Assembly: GCA_963817735.1 (NCBI GenBank)
Contig: CAWFPP010000003.1
Location: 186,001-250,000, forward strand
Length of the DNA stretch: 64,000 nucleotides
From: Bog-473 sp963817735
Lineage (GTDB): Bacteria > Actinomycetota > Acidimicrobiia > Acidimicrobiales > RAAP-2
Direction of reading: 5' to 3'
Made by a program: the position numbers and the translations under genes. The notes under the pieces are model-generated. The model was not told where the DNA came from, made no database searches, and saw only the letters and a program-made list of their open reading frames with translations. Of the stretch, positions 8,999 through 18,192 are shown in pieces (the first letter of the stretch is position 1; every line of letters starts with the position of its first letter).

Positions 8999-9523
8999 AT
9001 GAGCGTTCCTATGACCCTGCTCGGACTGCTTGATCGAGAGCCAAGTCATGGCTACGACCTCAAGCGCGACTACGACAGCTACTTCGGGCGGAGCAAGCCC
9101 CTCCCCTTCGGCCAGGTCTATGCCACCCTCGGTCGTCTCGCACGCGACGGCAAGGTGCTCCCTGGCGAGGTGGAGCCTGGAGCCGGTCCCGAGCGCAAGC
9201 GCTATGCGATCACCGAGACCGGAAGGCACGAGGTCGAGTCATGGCTCAATATCCCGATCGAGCCCGAGCCGCATCTCCAGACCGAGCTCTTCGCGAAAGT
9301 GGTCCTCTCCCTCATGCTCGGGCGCTCAGCCGAGCTCTACCTCGATATCCAGCGCGGCGCCCACCTCCAGCGCATGCGAGAGCTGACCGAGCTCAAACGA
9401 AACGGCGCAGTGGTCGACGCCCTCCTCGCCGACCACGGGCTGTTTCACCTCGAAGCGGACCTTCGCTGGATCGACCTCACGGCGGCACGACTCAGCGTGT
9501 TGGCTGAGGAGGTGGCGTCATGA
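8999..9523 (+). CDS. PadR-family transcriptional repressor
   Basis: 174 residues. The N-terminal winged helix (MTLLGLLDREPSHGYDLKRDYD, then FGQVYATLGRLARDGKV and ERKRYAITETGRHE) is a textbook PadR domain. The C-terminal half is the helical dimerisation region of the PadR-s2/Vir type. The ATG at 8999 is preferred over the in-frame ATG at 8987 because the latter lies inside the operator and -10 box. The stop overlaps the start of an ABC transporter ATPase by four bases (ATGA), and that gene overlaps the permease in the same way. This makes a three-gene operon in which PadR probably senses the compound exported or otherwise handled by the transporter. Confidence 0.88.
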   Translation: MSVPMTLLGLLDREPSHGYDLKRDYDSYFGRSKPLPFGQVYATLGRLARDGKVLPGEVEPGAGPERKRYAITETGRHEVESWLNIPIEPEPHLQTELFAKVVLSLMLGRSAELYLDIQRGAHLQRMRELTELKRNGAVVDALLADHGLFHLEADLRWIDLTAARLSVLAEEVAS

Positions 9524-10236
9524 GCCCTCACCATCACCCCCAGGCGACAGCGCGGGGCGGCCCTATCCTCGAGTCGAAAGAGGCCGTTCTATCCTTCGGC
9601 GAGACGCCCGCTCTGCGCGGTGCGAACCTCGCTGTGGCCCAAGGCGAGATTCTCGCTGTCATGGGTCCGAGCGGCTCGGGTAAGACGACGTTGCTCCACT
9701 GCCTGGCCGGCATCCTCGTCCCCGACTCCGGCCAGATCTGGTTCGCCGGGACACGCATCGACACCCTGAGAGAACAAGAGCGCAGCGCGCTCCGTCGCGA
9801 TCGCTTCGGCTTCGTCTTCCAGTTCGGCCAGCTCGTCCCCGAGCTGAGCGCCGAGGAAAATGTCGCGCTTCCGTTGCTCTTGGGCGGGATGCGCCGCGCC
9901 CAGGCGCTCGACGAGGCCCGGTCGTGGTTCGAGCGTCTCGGGCTCAACGGGATGGAGCGACAACGTTCCGGAGAAATGTCGGGCGGACAGGCCCAGCGCG
10001 TCGCGCTAGCCCGTGGCCTCGTCGCCCGGCCCGAAGTGCTCTTCGCCGACGAGCCGACGGGGTCGCTTGACTCGCTCACTGGTGAGCTCGTGATGGAGCT
10101 TCTGACCAACGCGGCCCGTCAACAGGGCACGACCGTTCTCTTGGTCACCCATGAGCCGCGGGTCGCCGCCTACGCCGATCGGGAGGTCGTCGTCCGGGAC
10201 GGGATCGTCGCCTCGCTCGATCGTGCCCTTCGATGA
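9520..10236 (+). CDS. ABC transporter ATP-binding protein (MacB/LolD type)
   Basis: A 238-residue nucleotide-binding subunit. Walker A is GPSGSGKTT at residues 49-57, the signature is MSGGQAQR, and Walker B is VLFADEPTGSLD; the QFGQLVPELSAEENV Q-loop region and the H-loop TVLLVTHEPR follow. The sequence belongs to the group that partners FtsX-like permeases (MacB, LolD, antibiotic-peptide exporters). It is translationally coupled on both sides by four-base overlaps. It energises the permease encoded next and is under the PadR-controlled promoter. Confidence 0.92.
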   Translation: MSPHHHPQATARGGPILESKEAVLSFGETPALRGANLAVAQGEILAVMGPSGSGKTTLLHCLAGILVPDSGQIWFAGTRIDTLREQERSALRRDRFGFVFQFGQLVPELSAEENVALPLLLGGMRRAQALDEARSWFERLGLNGMERQRSGEMSGGQAQRVALARGLVARPEVLFADEPTGSLDSLTGELVMELLTNAARQQGTTVLLVTHEPRVAAYADREVVVRDGIVASLDRALR

Positions 10237-12503
10237 TTCGCCTCGGGTTGCGCCTGACTCTCGGCGGCGGGCGCGAAGCGGCGCTGCGCGCCCTTGTCAC
10301 TGCCGCTGCGGTTGCCGTTGGGGTCGGCTTGCTCCTCATGGCGCTCGCCGGCGTCAACGGGCTCCACAGCCAAACCCAGCGCGGCGCCTGGCTGGACACC
10401 TCGCCGACAACTCCATCGACGACCGGCAACTCGGCGTCGGACCCGCTGTGGTGGCTGCTCAGCGTCGACCAGTTCGGTGACCAGGCCATCGACCGGGTCG
10501 ATGTCGCCGCCACGGGGCCAACTTCGCCGGTCCCGCCGGGACTCTCCCATCTGCCAGGACCCGGGCAGTATTACGCCTCGCCGGCGCTCGAACGCCTGTT
10601 GACCTCGACCCCGACGGACCAGCTCGCCAAGCGGTTTGTCGGACACCAGACCGGAACCATCGGAGCAGCCGGCCTCCCGTCTCCCAACTCGTTGATCATC
10701 GTCATCGGCCACGACTCGCACCAACTCTCGCAGGTCTCAGGCGCGGTCGAGGTCCGAGGCATCCAGCAGACGCCGTCCAGTTGCAATGCCTGTAAGAGCG
10801 GCGCCGGCAGCGCATTTGCCCTGCAGTGGATCCTGGCGATTGGAGCGGTCGCCCTGTTGCTGCCCGTGCTCATCTTGATATCCACCGCCAGTCGGCTGTC
10901 CGCCGCCAGGCGAGAGGAGCGCTTCGCCGCCATGCGCCTGGTGGGTGCCACGCCGCGGCAGATCTCGGTGATGTCGGCCGTGGAGGCGACAATTGCAGCT
11001 TTCGGTGGCGTAGCGCTCGGTTTCGTCCTGTTCTTTCTCCTCCGACCGGTGCTCTACCACGTCCCCTTCACGGGCGCTCCATTGGCTCCGGGCGACCTTT
11101 CGCTTCAGTGGATCGACGTCGCGATCGTCATCGTCGGCGTTCCCGTCGCCGCGGTCGTGTCCGCGCGCCTGGCGCTGCGCCGCGTCCAAATCTCGCCGCT
11201 CGGTGTGACTCGACGAACGACCTCTGCCCCACCGCAGGTCTCCCGGGTTATCCCGCTTCTCGCCGGCATCGCCTTGCTCGCCTACTTCGACGCCGCCGGC
11301 AAGCCGAGCGGCAACAGCGGCCAGCAGCTCGAGCTGCTCGTCGGCTTCGGGCTTCTGGTCGTCGGGCTGGTGCTGGCTGGGCCGTGGTTCACCACGACGG
11401 GCGCTCGGTTCATGGCCCATCGGGCGAGCCGCCCCGCCACGCTTATCGCCGGCCGCCGCCTCCTCGACAACCCCAAGACCGCCTTCCGATTCGTCAGCGG
11501 GCTCGTCATCGCACTCTTCATCACGAGCGCGGCCATCGGGGCATTGAGCTCGATCGCTGCCGCCAGCGGCACAGGGGGGGCAAGCTCCGGGAATGACACG
11601 CTCGCCCTCCCGTTCTGCGGCTTCACGACAACCAACTGTCCTGGGTCCGCGCAAGTTCCTTCGGTCCCGAGCCAGGCGCTCGCTGCACTCCGCGCCACGC
11701 CCGGAGTCAGCGGTGTGACCGTGGTCCACGACAGTCCGCAAGCGCCGTTGAGGAACTCGTTCGGACGCTCCCAATTTCCGCTCGTGGACTCGTTCGGAGT
11801 CGTCTCGTGCGACCAACTGGCGGAGACGCCGGCCATCGGCAGATGCGTCCCAGGTACGGTGGCGGCGAACGTCGGCTACTTCCTCTCGAACGTCCTTGGG
11901 CACAACTCGCACGCCTCGACGACGATTTGGCCGAGCGCCGATCTCTCGGAGACGCAGCTCACAATGCTCCCGGTGGACGCAGTAGTCGTTGCCACCGACG
12001 GGTCGTCGGGCTCGATCGAACGGGCACGGACATCACTCGAACGGGCCTTTCCCTTCCAGGGGACTCCCGTGGCGGTCGAGGCGCTCGATCCCTCTACGGC
12101 GCGCCTCCTGGCGGCGATACAGGACATGACTGCGGTGATCATCGTTGCGAGCCTGATCATCGCCGCCTGCAGCCTCGCCGTGAACGTTGCGGCCGGACTT
12201 GCTGAACGGAAGCGTCCCTTTAGCCTGCTCCGCCTCACCGGTGTCCCGCTCAGCATCCTGCGTCGTGTGATCACGTTGGAGAGCGCGCTGCCACTCTTCA
12301 TCGTGGCCGGGGTCTCGCTCCTGGTCGGTCTGGTTGCCGCTGCCCTCTACCTCAGATCCCAGGTTGGGATCGCATTCCAAGTCCCTGGTATCACCTACTG
12401 GGCGGCCGTCCTCGGCGGACTGGTGGTTTCACTTGCAATCATCGCCACGACGTTCCCGCTCCTCAACCGGATCACTGGACCCGAGGTCGCGCGAAACAAC
12501 TGA
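10233..12503 (+). CDS. ABC transporter permease, FtsX/MacB-like
   Basis: 756 residues with a MacB/FtsX-like layout: one N-terminal membrane helix, a ~170-residue external domain, then three helices around residues 190-310 (with RREERFAAMRLVGATPRQI, the coupling-helix region typical of FtsX domains), further helices near 340-440, a second external domain, and three C-terminal helices. Such proteins use mechanical coupling rather than a classical channel and export peptides, antibiotics or lipids, or confer peptide resistance. It is encoded with its ATPase and a PadR repressor. A drug or peptide efflux role is an inference from this arrangement. Confidence 0.85.
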   Translation: MIRLGLRLTLGGGREAALRALVTAAAVAVGVGLLLMALAGVNGLHSQTQRGAWLDTSPTTPSTTGNSASDPLWWLLSVDQFGDQAIDRVDVAATGPTSPVPPGLSHLPGPGQYYASPALERLLTSTPTDQLAKRFVGHQTGTIGAAGLPSPNSLIIVIGHDSHQLSQVSGAVEVRGIQQTPSSCNACKSGAGSAFALQWILAIGAVALLLPVLILISTASRLSAARREERFAAMRLVGATPRQISVMSAVEATIAAFGGVALGFVLFFLLRPVLYHVPFTGAPLAPGDLSLQWIDVAIVIVGVPVAAVVSARLALRRVQISPLGVTRRTTSAPPQVSRVIPLLAGIALLAYFDAAGKPSGNSGQQLELLVGFGLLVVGLVLAGPWFTTTGARFMAHRASRPATLIAGRRLLDNPKTAFRFVSGLVIALFITSAAIGALSSIAAASGTGGASSGNDTLALPFCGFTTTNCPGSAQVPSVPSQALAALRATPGVSGVTVVHDSPQAPLRNSFGRSQFPLVDSFGVVSCDQLAETPAIGRCVPGTVAANVGYFLSNVLGHNSHASTTIWPSADLSETQLTMLPVDAVVVATDGSSGSIERARTSLERAFPFQGTPVAVEALDPSTARLLAAIQDMTAVIIVASLIIAACSLAVNVAAGLAERKRPFSLLRLTGVPLSILRRVITLESALPLFIVAGVSLLVGLVAAALYLRSQVGIAFQVPGITYWAAVLGGLVVSLAIIATTFPLLNRITGPEVARNN

Positions 12504-12505
12504 AC

Positions 12506-12865
12506 TCAGTTCGACTTCAGCCACACTGAAGTCAACAAGCGCAGCCCAGCAGCCGTGCCGAGTGCGGCCGCTGGCAACACCACGACCGGGGGGTCGCCTG
12601 CCAAGCGATGAAAACGCACCGCGGCTGCGTAGAAGGCAACCAGGGAAGCTGAACTTGCCGCACCCAACCGGGTCCACCTGGAGTCGAACAGCAGTCCACT
12701 GGCGGTCGTGAGCAGGATCGCCGGGATCAACGGTCGGTACCGTTTTGGGAGACCGATGTGATCCAAGCGTGCCGTTGCGGAATTGGGTGATGCTGCAGCG
12801 GCGGCGACGCTGGCGACTTGCACTGCCGCCAGTCCGATGGCCATGACGCGAGGTCCCGCGGACAT
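12506..12865 (-). CDS. Small integral membrane protein, unknown function
   Basis: 119 residues with about four hydrophobic segments (VMAIGLAAVQVASVAAAAA; LIPAILLTTASGLLF; AASSASLVAFYAAAV; VVLPAAALGTAAGLRLL). The ATG at 12865 shares one base with the stop of the upstream acetyltransferase (TGATG), so translation is coupled. An in-frame start farther upstream would overlap that gene by 49 bases and is less likely. The size and helix pattern recall DoxX-like proteins, but I cannot confirm a family. It is the last gene of a minus-strand operon and ends two bases from the convergent permease stop. Confidence 0.6.
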   Translation of the reverse strand: MSAGPRVMAIGLAAVQVASVAAAAASPNSATARLDHIGLPKRYRPLIPAILLTTASGLLFDSRWTRLGAASSASLVAFYAAAVRFHRLAGDPPVVVLPAAALGTAAGLRLLTSVWLKSN

Positions 12866-13524
12866 CAACCGGTTTGAGAAGCTTGCGTACGTGCCGGCCG
12901 CCACATGAACCACGTCCTCACACCGACGATGTCCTCCCGGTGCGTGACCTCGAAACCGAACCGCTCGTAGAGAGCCACATTGCGATCAACGTCCGTCTCG
13001 AGAAACGCTGGCGTCGCTTTTTCATCGACCGTTTCCAGGAACCTGCCGAGTAGTGCCTTCCCGACGCCTTTGCCTTGCTCCTCGGGCTGAACACCGATCG
13101 GCCCGATGTGCCAATGGGACTCGTGGGGATCATGGGCTCCACGTTTGCTCATCATGGTGAACGCCCTCGGCAGGGCGGTCTTCATGATCCAGGCCATCGA
13201 TGGAGCGGTGCGAACCTTCTCCACGAGGCCCAGCTGGCAATGTGGCCACGCCGCGGCATTCAACGCCCCCACCACTCTCCCGTCGACCACGGCGACGAGG
13301 GCGTGACTCCAAGGACGACCAAACTTGGCCACTCGCACCGCACTTTGCATTACCAGACGTGCTCGAACTCGGTCGTTGCCAACATTGGCCAGTGTGCTCG
13401 GATTGTCGGCGAAGGCCAGGCCAATTACCTGGCATACCGCGTCCATCTCGCCGTGCGCCATCCCACGAATCCCGATGGCGCGAGGATCCGAACCGCCCGC
13501 CGCTGCGTTTGCGCTCGTTTGCAC
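12865..13524 (-). CDS. GNAT-family N-acetyltransferase
   Basis: 219 residues. The acetyl-CoA pyrophosphate-binding motif A reads IGVQPEEQGKGVGKALL (Q-x-x-G-x-G), preceded by the WHIGPIGV strand and followed by FLETDVDRNVALYERFGFEV, the usual motif B. The N-terminal part (MAHGEMDAVCQVIGLAFADNP) is a common GNAT entry helix. It acetylates an amine-bearing substrate that cannot be predicted. It lies in a probable operon with the membrane protein genes on either side and a TetR regulator at the head. Confidence 0.85.
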   Translation of the reverse strand: MQTSANAAAGGSDPRAIGIRGMAHGEMDAVCQVIGLAFADNPSTLANVGNDRVRARLVMQSAVRVAKFGRPWSHALVAVVDGRVVGALNAAAWPHCQLGLVEKVRTAPSMAWIMKTALPRAFTMMSKRGAHDPHESHWHIGPIGVQPEEQGKGVGKALLGRFLETVDEKATPAFLETDVDRNVALYERFGFEVTHREDIVGVRTWFMWRPARTQASQTG

Positions 13525-13530
13525 CGCGCT

Positions 13531-14268
13531 CTACACCCCCATGGGAACGAAAAGAGGAGCCACTGGAGATCTCGGCGATGTCGATCGCAGAAGCTCGATA
13601 CCGAGCCAGCAGGCCCACAGGGGCGCCAGAACCAGATACACCGAGAGCCCGACCGAGGCGATGGCTTCGACGTTGACTGCTGTGCCGAAGGAATCGACGA
13701 TGCACGCCGCGCCGAGGAGGACGGTGGCGATGCCGAGGCGTCTGTGCTCGGCACGTAGCAGCGCGCCGAAGCCGATCCAGCCGATGCCTGCAAAGAACTC
13801 CTCGAGCAGGTTCCACAATCCATGGTAGATACCATCCGTGTAGCCGGTGAACACGGTCTGCACGTTCGCGTGGGAAACCGTGTTCGTCGTTGCCGCGTAT
13901 TCGCGAATCAATGTCGGCAGAGCGGTAGCCAATAGGGCGCCGCCGATCGCACCGATCATGCAGTACGCCAAGAGGCAAAGTGCAAACAGGTCACTCCAGC
14001 TCGGGCTGCGACCTCGGAGCGAACCGCGAAGCAAAAGGATCAAGGGCACGATCAGTAGGTAATAACCGAGGACGTCGAGAACCATGCTCAAACGCCACAG
14101 GGGACCGGCGGACAGCCCGGCATGCAGTAGCACCAACGGGTCGGTCATGCCACCAATGTCGAAGTGCACGGTGGCCAGCATGGCCAAGAGATTTCCGGCG
14201 GCCAAAGGGAGCGAAACTATGGCAGCTATGGCGGCCGTGGTGCGAAACGACCGATCATCGAGGATCAC
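13531..14268 (-). CDS. Seven-helix membrane protein (possibly DUF4386-like)
   Basis: 245 residues with about seven hydrophobic segments, starting AAIAAIVSLPLAAGNLLAML and ending SVGLSVYLVLAPLWACWLG. The layout and the DGIYHGLWNLLEEFFAGIGWIGFG segment resemble DUF4386-type membrane proteins often encoded beside TetR regulators. No enzymatic motif is evident. The start overlaps the end of the TetR gene by 14 bases, and the acetyltransferase gene begins six bases downstream, so these genes are very likely co-transcribed. Function unknown. Confidence 0.6.
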   Translation of the reverse strand: MILDDRSFRTTAAIAAIVSLPLAAGNLLAMLATVHFDIGGMTDPLVLLHAGLSAGPLWRLSMVLDVLGYYLLIVPLILLLRGSLRGRSPSWSDLFALCLLAYCMIGAIGGALLATALPTLIREYAATTNTVSHANVQTVFTGYTDGIYHGLWNLLEEFFAGIGWIGFGALLRAEHRRLGIATVLLGAACIVDSFGTAVNVEAIASVGLSVYLVLAPLWACWLGIELLRSTSPRSPVAPLFVPMGV

Positions 14269-14899
14269 GAGGACCTCCCAGGATCGCGCCCGCCGTCTCG
14301 ATGACCCAACGCTCGTAGGCGTCCTCGGTCCAACCCCTTTCAGTGGTCAGCTTGGTGAAGACTTCCGGGCTGGCCAACGCCCACATTGTGTCGACGAGAG
14401 GCTCTGGCACTGCTGCCCCCAAGATCAGCTCGAGGCCGCTGGCAACCACCATTCGCCGGTCACTTTCGTACGTGTCCAAGCGAGCCTTCGCCGCCTCGTC
14501 GCTCGCCGACGCCTCTCGCAGCGCCCCCATCAGCGGAACCGCTCGCACCAGAGCACGCGTGATGATGCGGGCCGCAGCAACCAGGCGCTCGGACTGTTCG
14601 CCCACTCCTAACGAGGCGAACTCAGCGCGCTCGACAAGTGGCTGCTGGTCATCGTCCCCCACGATGGCGGCATCGATTGCGGCGACCAGAAGTCCCGATT
14701 TCGACCCGAAGGCCGAGTACACCGTCTCGACCGCCGTGCCGGCCTCGGCAGCCACGGACGCAATGGTCGTGCCAGCCCATCCGCGGCTGACGAACAGCCG
14801 CGTCGCCGCCACCAGAACGACCTGACGCGTCTCTGCCGCCTGACGGGCTCTCAAGGGCGAGTTGTAGACGACGGACTGTTTCTGCCGAGCTCCAGGCAT
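14255..14899 (-). CDS. TetR-family transcriptional regulator
   Basis: 214 residues. Residues ~20-65 form the TetR helix-turn-helix (VVLVAATRLFVSRGWAGTTI, then SVAAEAGTAVETVYSAFGSK). The C-terminal ligand domain is helical and variable. The ATG at 14899 is chosen over an upstream in-frame start at 14929 because a good promoter (see separate entry) places the transcript start right at 14899. It heads a minus-strand operon with a seven-helix membrane protein, an acetyltransferase and a small membrane protein, and probably represses it. Confidence 0.85.
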   Translation of the reverse strand: MPGARQKQSVVYNSPLRARQAAETRQVVLVAATRLFVSRGWAGTTIASVAAEAGTAVETVYSAFGSKSGLLVAAIDAAIVGDDDQQPLVERAEFASLGVGEQSERLVAAARIITRALVRAVPLMGALREASASDEAAKARLDTYESDRRMVVASGLELILGAAVPEPLVDTMWALASPEVFTKLTTERGWTEDAYERWVIETAGAILGGPRDPR

Positions 14900-14934
14900 G
14901 GGCTCAGAATAGCATGTCACTATGTTCAATACAA
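14900..14934 (-). promoter_or_regulatory. Promoter of the TetR-led operon, leaderless
   Basis: On the minus strand TTGTAT (plus-strand 14929-14934) and TATTCT (plus-strand 14906-14911) are separated by exactly 17 bases, and six bases further lies the ATG at 14899. This -35/-10 spacing implies a leaderless message. AT-rich DNA here contrasts with the GC-rich surroundings; I did not find a convincing palindromic operator. Confidence 0.55.
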
Positions 14935-15103
14935 TATGATTCTAGTCAACTTGAGGGGCCAGTTCGATGCCCGCCTGGCTGGTCAGATTGCAATGTTCGG
15001 TGAACCCAGCTGACACGGGAGGTGTTTATGCGCATCTCCCGTTGGGTACGCACCGAGTTGTTGCTACAGGCTGCAGCGGTGTTGCAGTGATCGGGGGAAT
15101 TCC

Positions 15104-16888
15104 ATGTCAGAGGCTCACCGCCACAACCAGTCGCATCGAACACCTGACCCATCGGGCCGGAAAGGCTTTTCGCGGCGCCAGTTCCTTGCCGCGTCCGCAG
15201 GTGTCGCCGCCCTCGGTGCGGTCGAGTGGACGCCCATATTCCAAGTTCCCGCAGCGAGTGCGCAGAGCACACTTCCCACTCCACCGGATTTTCCGTCGAC
15301 AATCTCGCTTTACCAGCAAGCCTTCCAGAACTGGTCAGGAGAGATTGTTCTCGAGAATGCCTGGACCTGTGCTCCCGCATCGGAGTCCGACATCGTCACG
15401 CTTGCCAACTGGGCGTATCCAGCGGGCTACAACATCAGGGCCCGGGGCATGATGCACAACTGGTCGCCGCTCGTAATTCCCGTGGATTCCACCGGTGCCA
15501 ACCTCGTTCTTGCCGACACGACACAGCACCTCACCTCAGTGGCCATTGATACCTCGGGCTCGCCTTCGACAGTCACCGCCCAGACAGGGGTGACGATGGA
15601 TGTTCTCCTTCAAGACCTCGAAGATGCCGGACTGGGTCTCACCGCTCACCCAGCCCCGGGCGACATCACGATCGGCGGTGTACTCGCCATCGACGGCCAC
15701 GGCACGGCCATTCCCGCCCAAGGCGAGACGATCATTCCCGGCCACACCTACGGCTCGGTGAGCAACCTGATCTTGTCTCTCACCGCCGTGGTCTGGAACT
15801 CGGCACAAAGTCAGTACGTACTGCAACAATTCCAACGCTCCGATCCGGCAATTCAACCTCTTCTGGCTCACCTCGGGAGGTCGTTCATCACTGAGGTAAC
15901 CCTCCAAGTAGGTGTCAACACTCGTCTGCGCTGCCAGAGCTTTACCAATGTTCCGGCGAGTGCCCTCTTCGGAGCCCCGGGCTCGAGTTCCCAGACCTTC
16001 GCCAGCTATGTAGAGCGATCGGGTCGGGTCGAGACCATCTGGTTCCCGTTCACGACTGAACCTTGGCTGAAGGTCTGGACCGTCTCCCCGAACCGACCAC
16101 TCACGTCCCGGGAGGTGAACGCTCCATACAACTACGTCTTCTCGGATGTGATCCCTGAGACGCTCTCCGGACTCATCAAGGAGATCCTCGACGGCGACGT
16201 CGCCATCACGCCCACATTCGGGCAGGCCGAACTCGACATCGTCACCGCTGGGCTCCTCGCCACACTGACCGCCGACATCTGGGGCTGGGCAAAAGACCTG
16301 CTGCTCTACGTCAAGCCCAGTACGCTCCGAGTGACGGCCAACGGCTACGCGGTCTTGACCAATCAATCAAGCATTCAGCAAGTCATCTACGACTTCATTA
16401 CCTATTACGAGAGCCAGGTGGCTGCCTATCAGGCCGAGGGTAACTACCCAATGAATGGCCCCGTTGAGATCCGGGTCACCGGCTTGGACGATACGGCCGA
16501 CGTCGAGATCGCTTCTGCCACGTCGCCACAACTGTCGGCGCTGCGACCCCGACCGGACGAACCCGGTTGGGACGTGGCCGTCTGGTTCGACATTCTCACC
16601 ATGCCGGGCACCCCGCTCTCAGATGAGTTCTACCGGGGTATCGAGCAATGGATGTTCTCCCACTACACCGGTTCCTATGCCGCAGTCCGTCCCGAATGGT
16701 CGAAAGGATGGGCATACACCCAAAGCGCTGCATGGTCCGATCCCACCATGCTCGCCAGCACCATCCCCAATGCCATCAGCGCTGGGCAGGAGCCTGGAGA
16801 CAGCTGGAACGCAGCTTTGGCCACCCTCGATTCGTACGATCCCTACAAGGTGTTCAGCAATGCGTTCCTCAGCGCCTTTATGTCCTAA
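15104..16888 (+). CDS. Tat-exported FAD oxidase, type II cholesterol-oxidase-like (VAO family)
   Basis: 594 residues. The N terminus has a twin-arginine signal, FSRRQFLAASAGVAALGA (Arg24-Arg25), ending near ASAQS. The FAD-binding PCMH/VAO domain carries IRARGMMHNWSPLV, whose His118 aligns with the histidine that covalently anchors FAD in Brevibacterium type II cholesterol oxidase. The segments GDITIGGVLAIDGHG and GHTYGSVSNLILSLTAVVW, and a C-terminal substrate domain rich in aromatic residues, complete the family pattern. It would oxidise a sterol or related hydroxyl compound outside the cell, making H2O2. GGGGGAA lies before the ATG. The neighbouring thiolase/DUF35 pair on the other strand is compatible with steroid metabolism. 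Confidence 0.8.
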   Translation: MSEAHRHNQSHRTPDPSGRKGFSRRQFLAASAGVAALGAVEWTPIFQVPAASAQSTLPTPPDFPSTISLYQQAFQNWSGEIVLENAWTCAPASESDIVTLANWAYPAGYNIRARGMMHNWSPLVIPVDSTGANLVLADTTQHLTSVAIDTSGSPSTVTAQTGVTMDVLLQDLEDAGLGLTAHPAPGDITIGGVLAIDGHGTAIPAQGETIIPGHTYGSVSNLILSLTAVVWNSAQSQYVLQQFQRSDPAIQPLLAHLGRSFITEVTLQVGVNTRLRCQSFTNVPASALFGAPGSSSQTFASYVERSGRVETIWFPFTTEPWLKVWTVSPNRPLTSREVNAPYNYVFSDVIPETLSGLIKEILDGDVAITPTFGQAELDIVTAGLLATLTADIWGWAKDLLLYVKPSTLRVTANGYAVLTNQSSIQQVIYDFITYYESQVAAYQAEGNYPMNGPVEIRVTGLDDTADVEIASATSPQLSALRPRPDEPGWDVAVWFDILTMPGTPLSDEFYRGIEQWMFSHYTGSYAAVRPEWSKGWAYTQSAAWSDPTMLASTIPNAISAGQEPGDSWNAALATLDSYDPYKVFSNAFLSAFMS

Positions 16889-17049
16889 GAACGCAAACGG
16901 TCACAGAAGGCACCCACGGCGCAGCGGACGCGACGTGAAGGTGCGCCGTGAACATGACTTCTGAGTGGCCGGGAAGAGTTTCAACCTCCCTCGAGGGTCC
17001 GCTCGAGACGCGACCACAAGGCAGGCTCGCGCGACAGACCATCCGGCCC

Positions 17050-18192
17050 TCAGCGGGCGAGGATCGTGGCGGCGGCGGTGCCGGGAGCCCCGTAGACCTG
17101 GGCATAGCCGACGCGCGGATCACCCAGGACTTGGCGGTCGCCAGCCCTGCCGCGGAGCTGGAGCACGAGTTCGTGAACCTGGCGGAGGCCGGAAGCTCCG
17201 ATCGGCTCACCGTTGGCGATGAGGCCGCCGTCGGTGTTGATCGGCATTGGGCCCGTGATCTCGGTAGCGCCGTCGGCCAGAAGCTTCTCCTGGTCTCCGT
17301 CGGCACAGAAACCGTTCTCAGCCATGTGAATGATCTCGGCGCCAGCATCGGTGTCCTGGACCTGTATGACATCAACGTCCTCAGGTCCGATCCCGGCCTC
17401 TTCGTAGGCGGCGCGGGACGCGTACACAGTGGGGGCAACGTCTTCTTCAACCGGGGACCACGTGGTGTTGACCTCGTAAGAGCCGTAGTTACGCGTGCGA
17501 ATTGCGGTCGCCTTCACGTAGACCGGCGTATCCGTGTAGCGGTGAGCTAAGTCGGCCCGGCAGAGAACCACAGCTGCAGCGCCCTCGTCGGGAGCGCAGA
17601 ACATGTACGAAGTAAGCGGATAGTTGAGCATCTGCGAGCTGAGAATCTCCTCCTCAGTGATCGGCTTGCGACGAAAGGCCTTCGGGTTGAGAGCGCCGTT
17701 GCGGTAGTTCTTCGCCGCCACCTTGGCCAATGTCTCCTGGGATACGCCGTAGTCGTGCATGTACTTGTTGATCTTCATGCCGAAGAACTTGGTGGTGACA
17801 TACTGCCCGTTCTCGCCATACCAAGTAGGCACGTTGGTGGTCGTCGGATCTCCTTTGAATGAGCCCCGAGCGTGCTTATCCGTGCCAACGGCAATGACGA
17901 TGTCACCATTGCCGGCGCGAATGGCGTTTGCGGCCTGCTGGATAGTGGCAGCGCCGGTTGCGCACGCGCTGAAAACGTTGATGAACGGAATGCCCGTGAG
18001 GCCGACCAGACCGGTGAGAGGGTCGGTCCAGACTCCCCAGCTCCCGCCGAAGGCGCACTGGACGTCGTTCCACGTCACGCCTGCGTCAGTCAGAGCCAGC
18101 TCTACGGCGTCCGCGGCCATCTCGTACGCGGACTTGTCGCCGTGCCGGCCGAAAGGGTGGAGGCCGACACCGATAATCGCGACATCGTCCAT
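17050..18192 (-). CDS. Thiolase-fold protein, SCP-x / lipid-transfer (Ltp) type
   Basis: 380 residues with the thiolase superfamily fold. The nucleophilic-Cys motif is NVFSACATGAATI with Cys77, followed by GDIVIAVGTDKH. Near the C terminus NTDGGLIANGEPIGASGLRQ matches the motif normally read as GHPxGATG, with Glu in place of the usual His, and no C-terminal CxG cysteine is seen. Such enzymes with a DUF35 partner act as 3-ketoacyl-CoA thiolases or as aldol lyases of the Ltp2 kind in sterol side-chain degradation. Its ATG follows the stop of the DUF35 gene directly, so the two are one operon and probably one complex. Confidence 0.8.
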   Translation of the reverse strand: MDDVAIIGVGLHPFGRHGDKSAYEMAADAVELALTDAGVTWNDVQCAFGGSWGVWTDPLTGLVGLTGIPFINVFSACATGAATIQQAANAIRAGNGDIVIAVGTDKHARGSFKGDPTTTNVPTWYGENGQYVTTKFFGMKINKYMHDYGVSQETLAKVAAKNYRNGALNPKAFRRKPITEEEILSSQMLNYPLTSYMFCAPDEGAAAVVLCRADLAHRYTDTPVYVKATAIRTRNYGSYEVNTTWSPVEEDVAPTVYASRAAYEEAGIGPEDVDVIQVQDTDAGAEIIHMAENGFCADGDQEKLLADGATEITGPMPINTDGGLIANGEPIGASGLRQVHELVLQLRGRAGDRQVLGDPRVGYAQVYGAPGTAAATILAR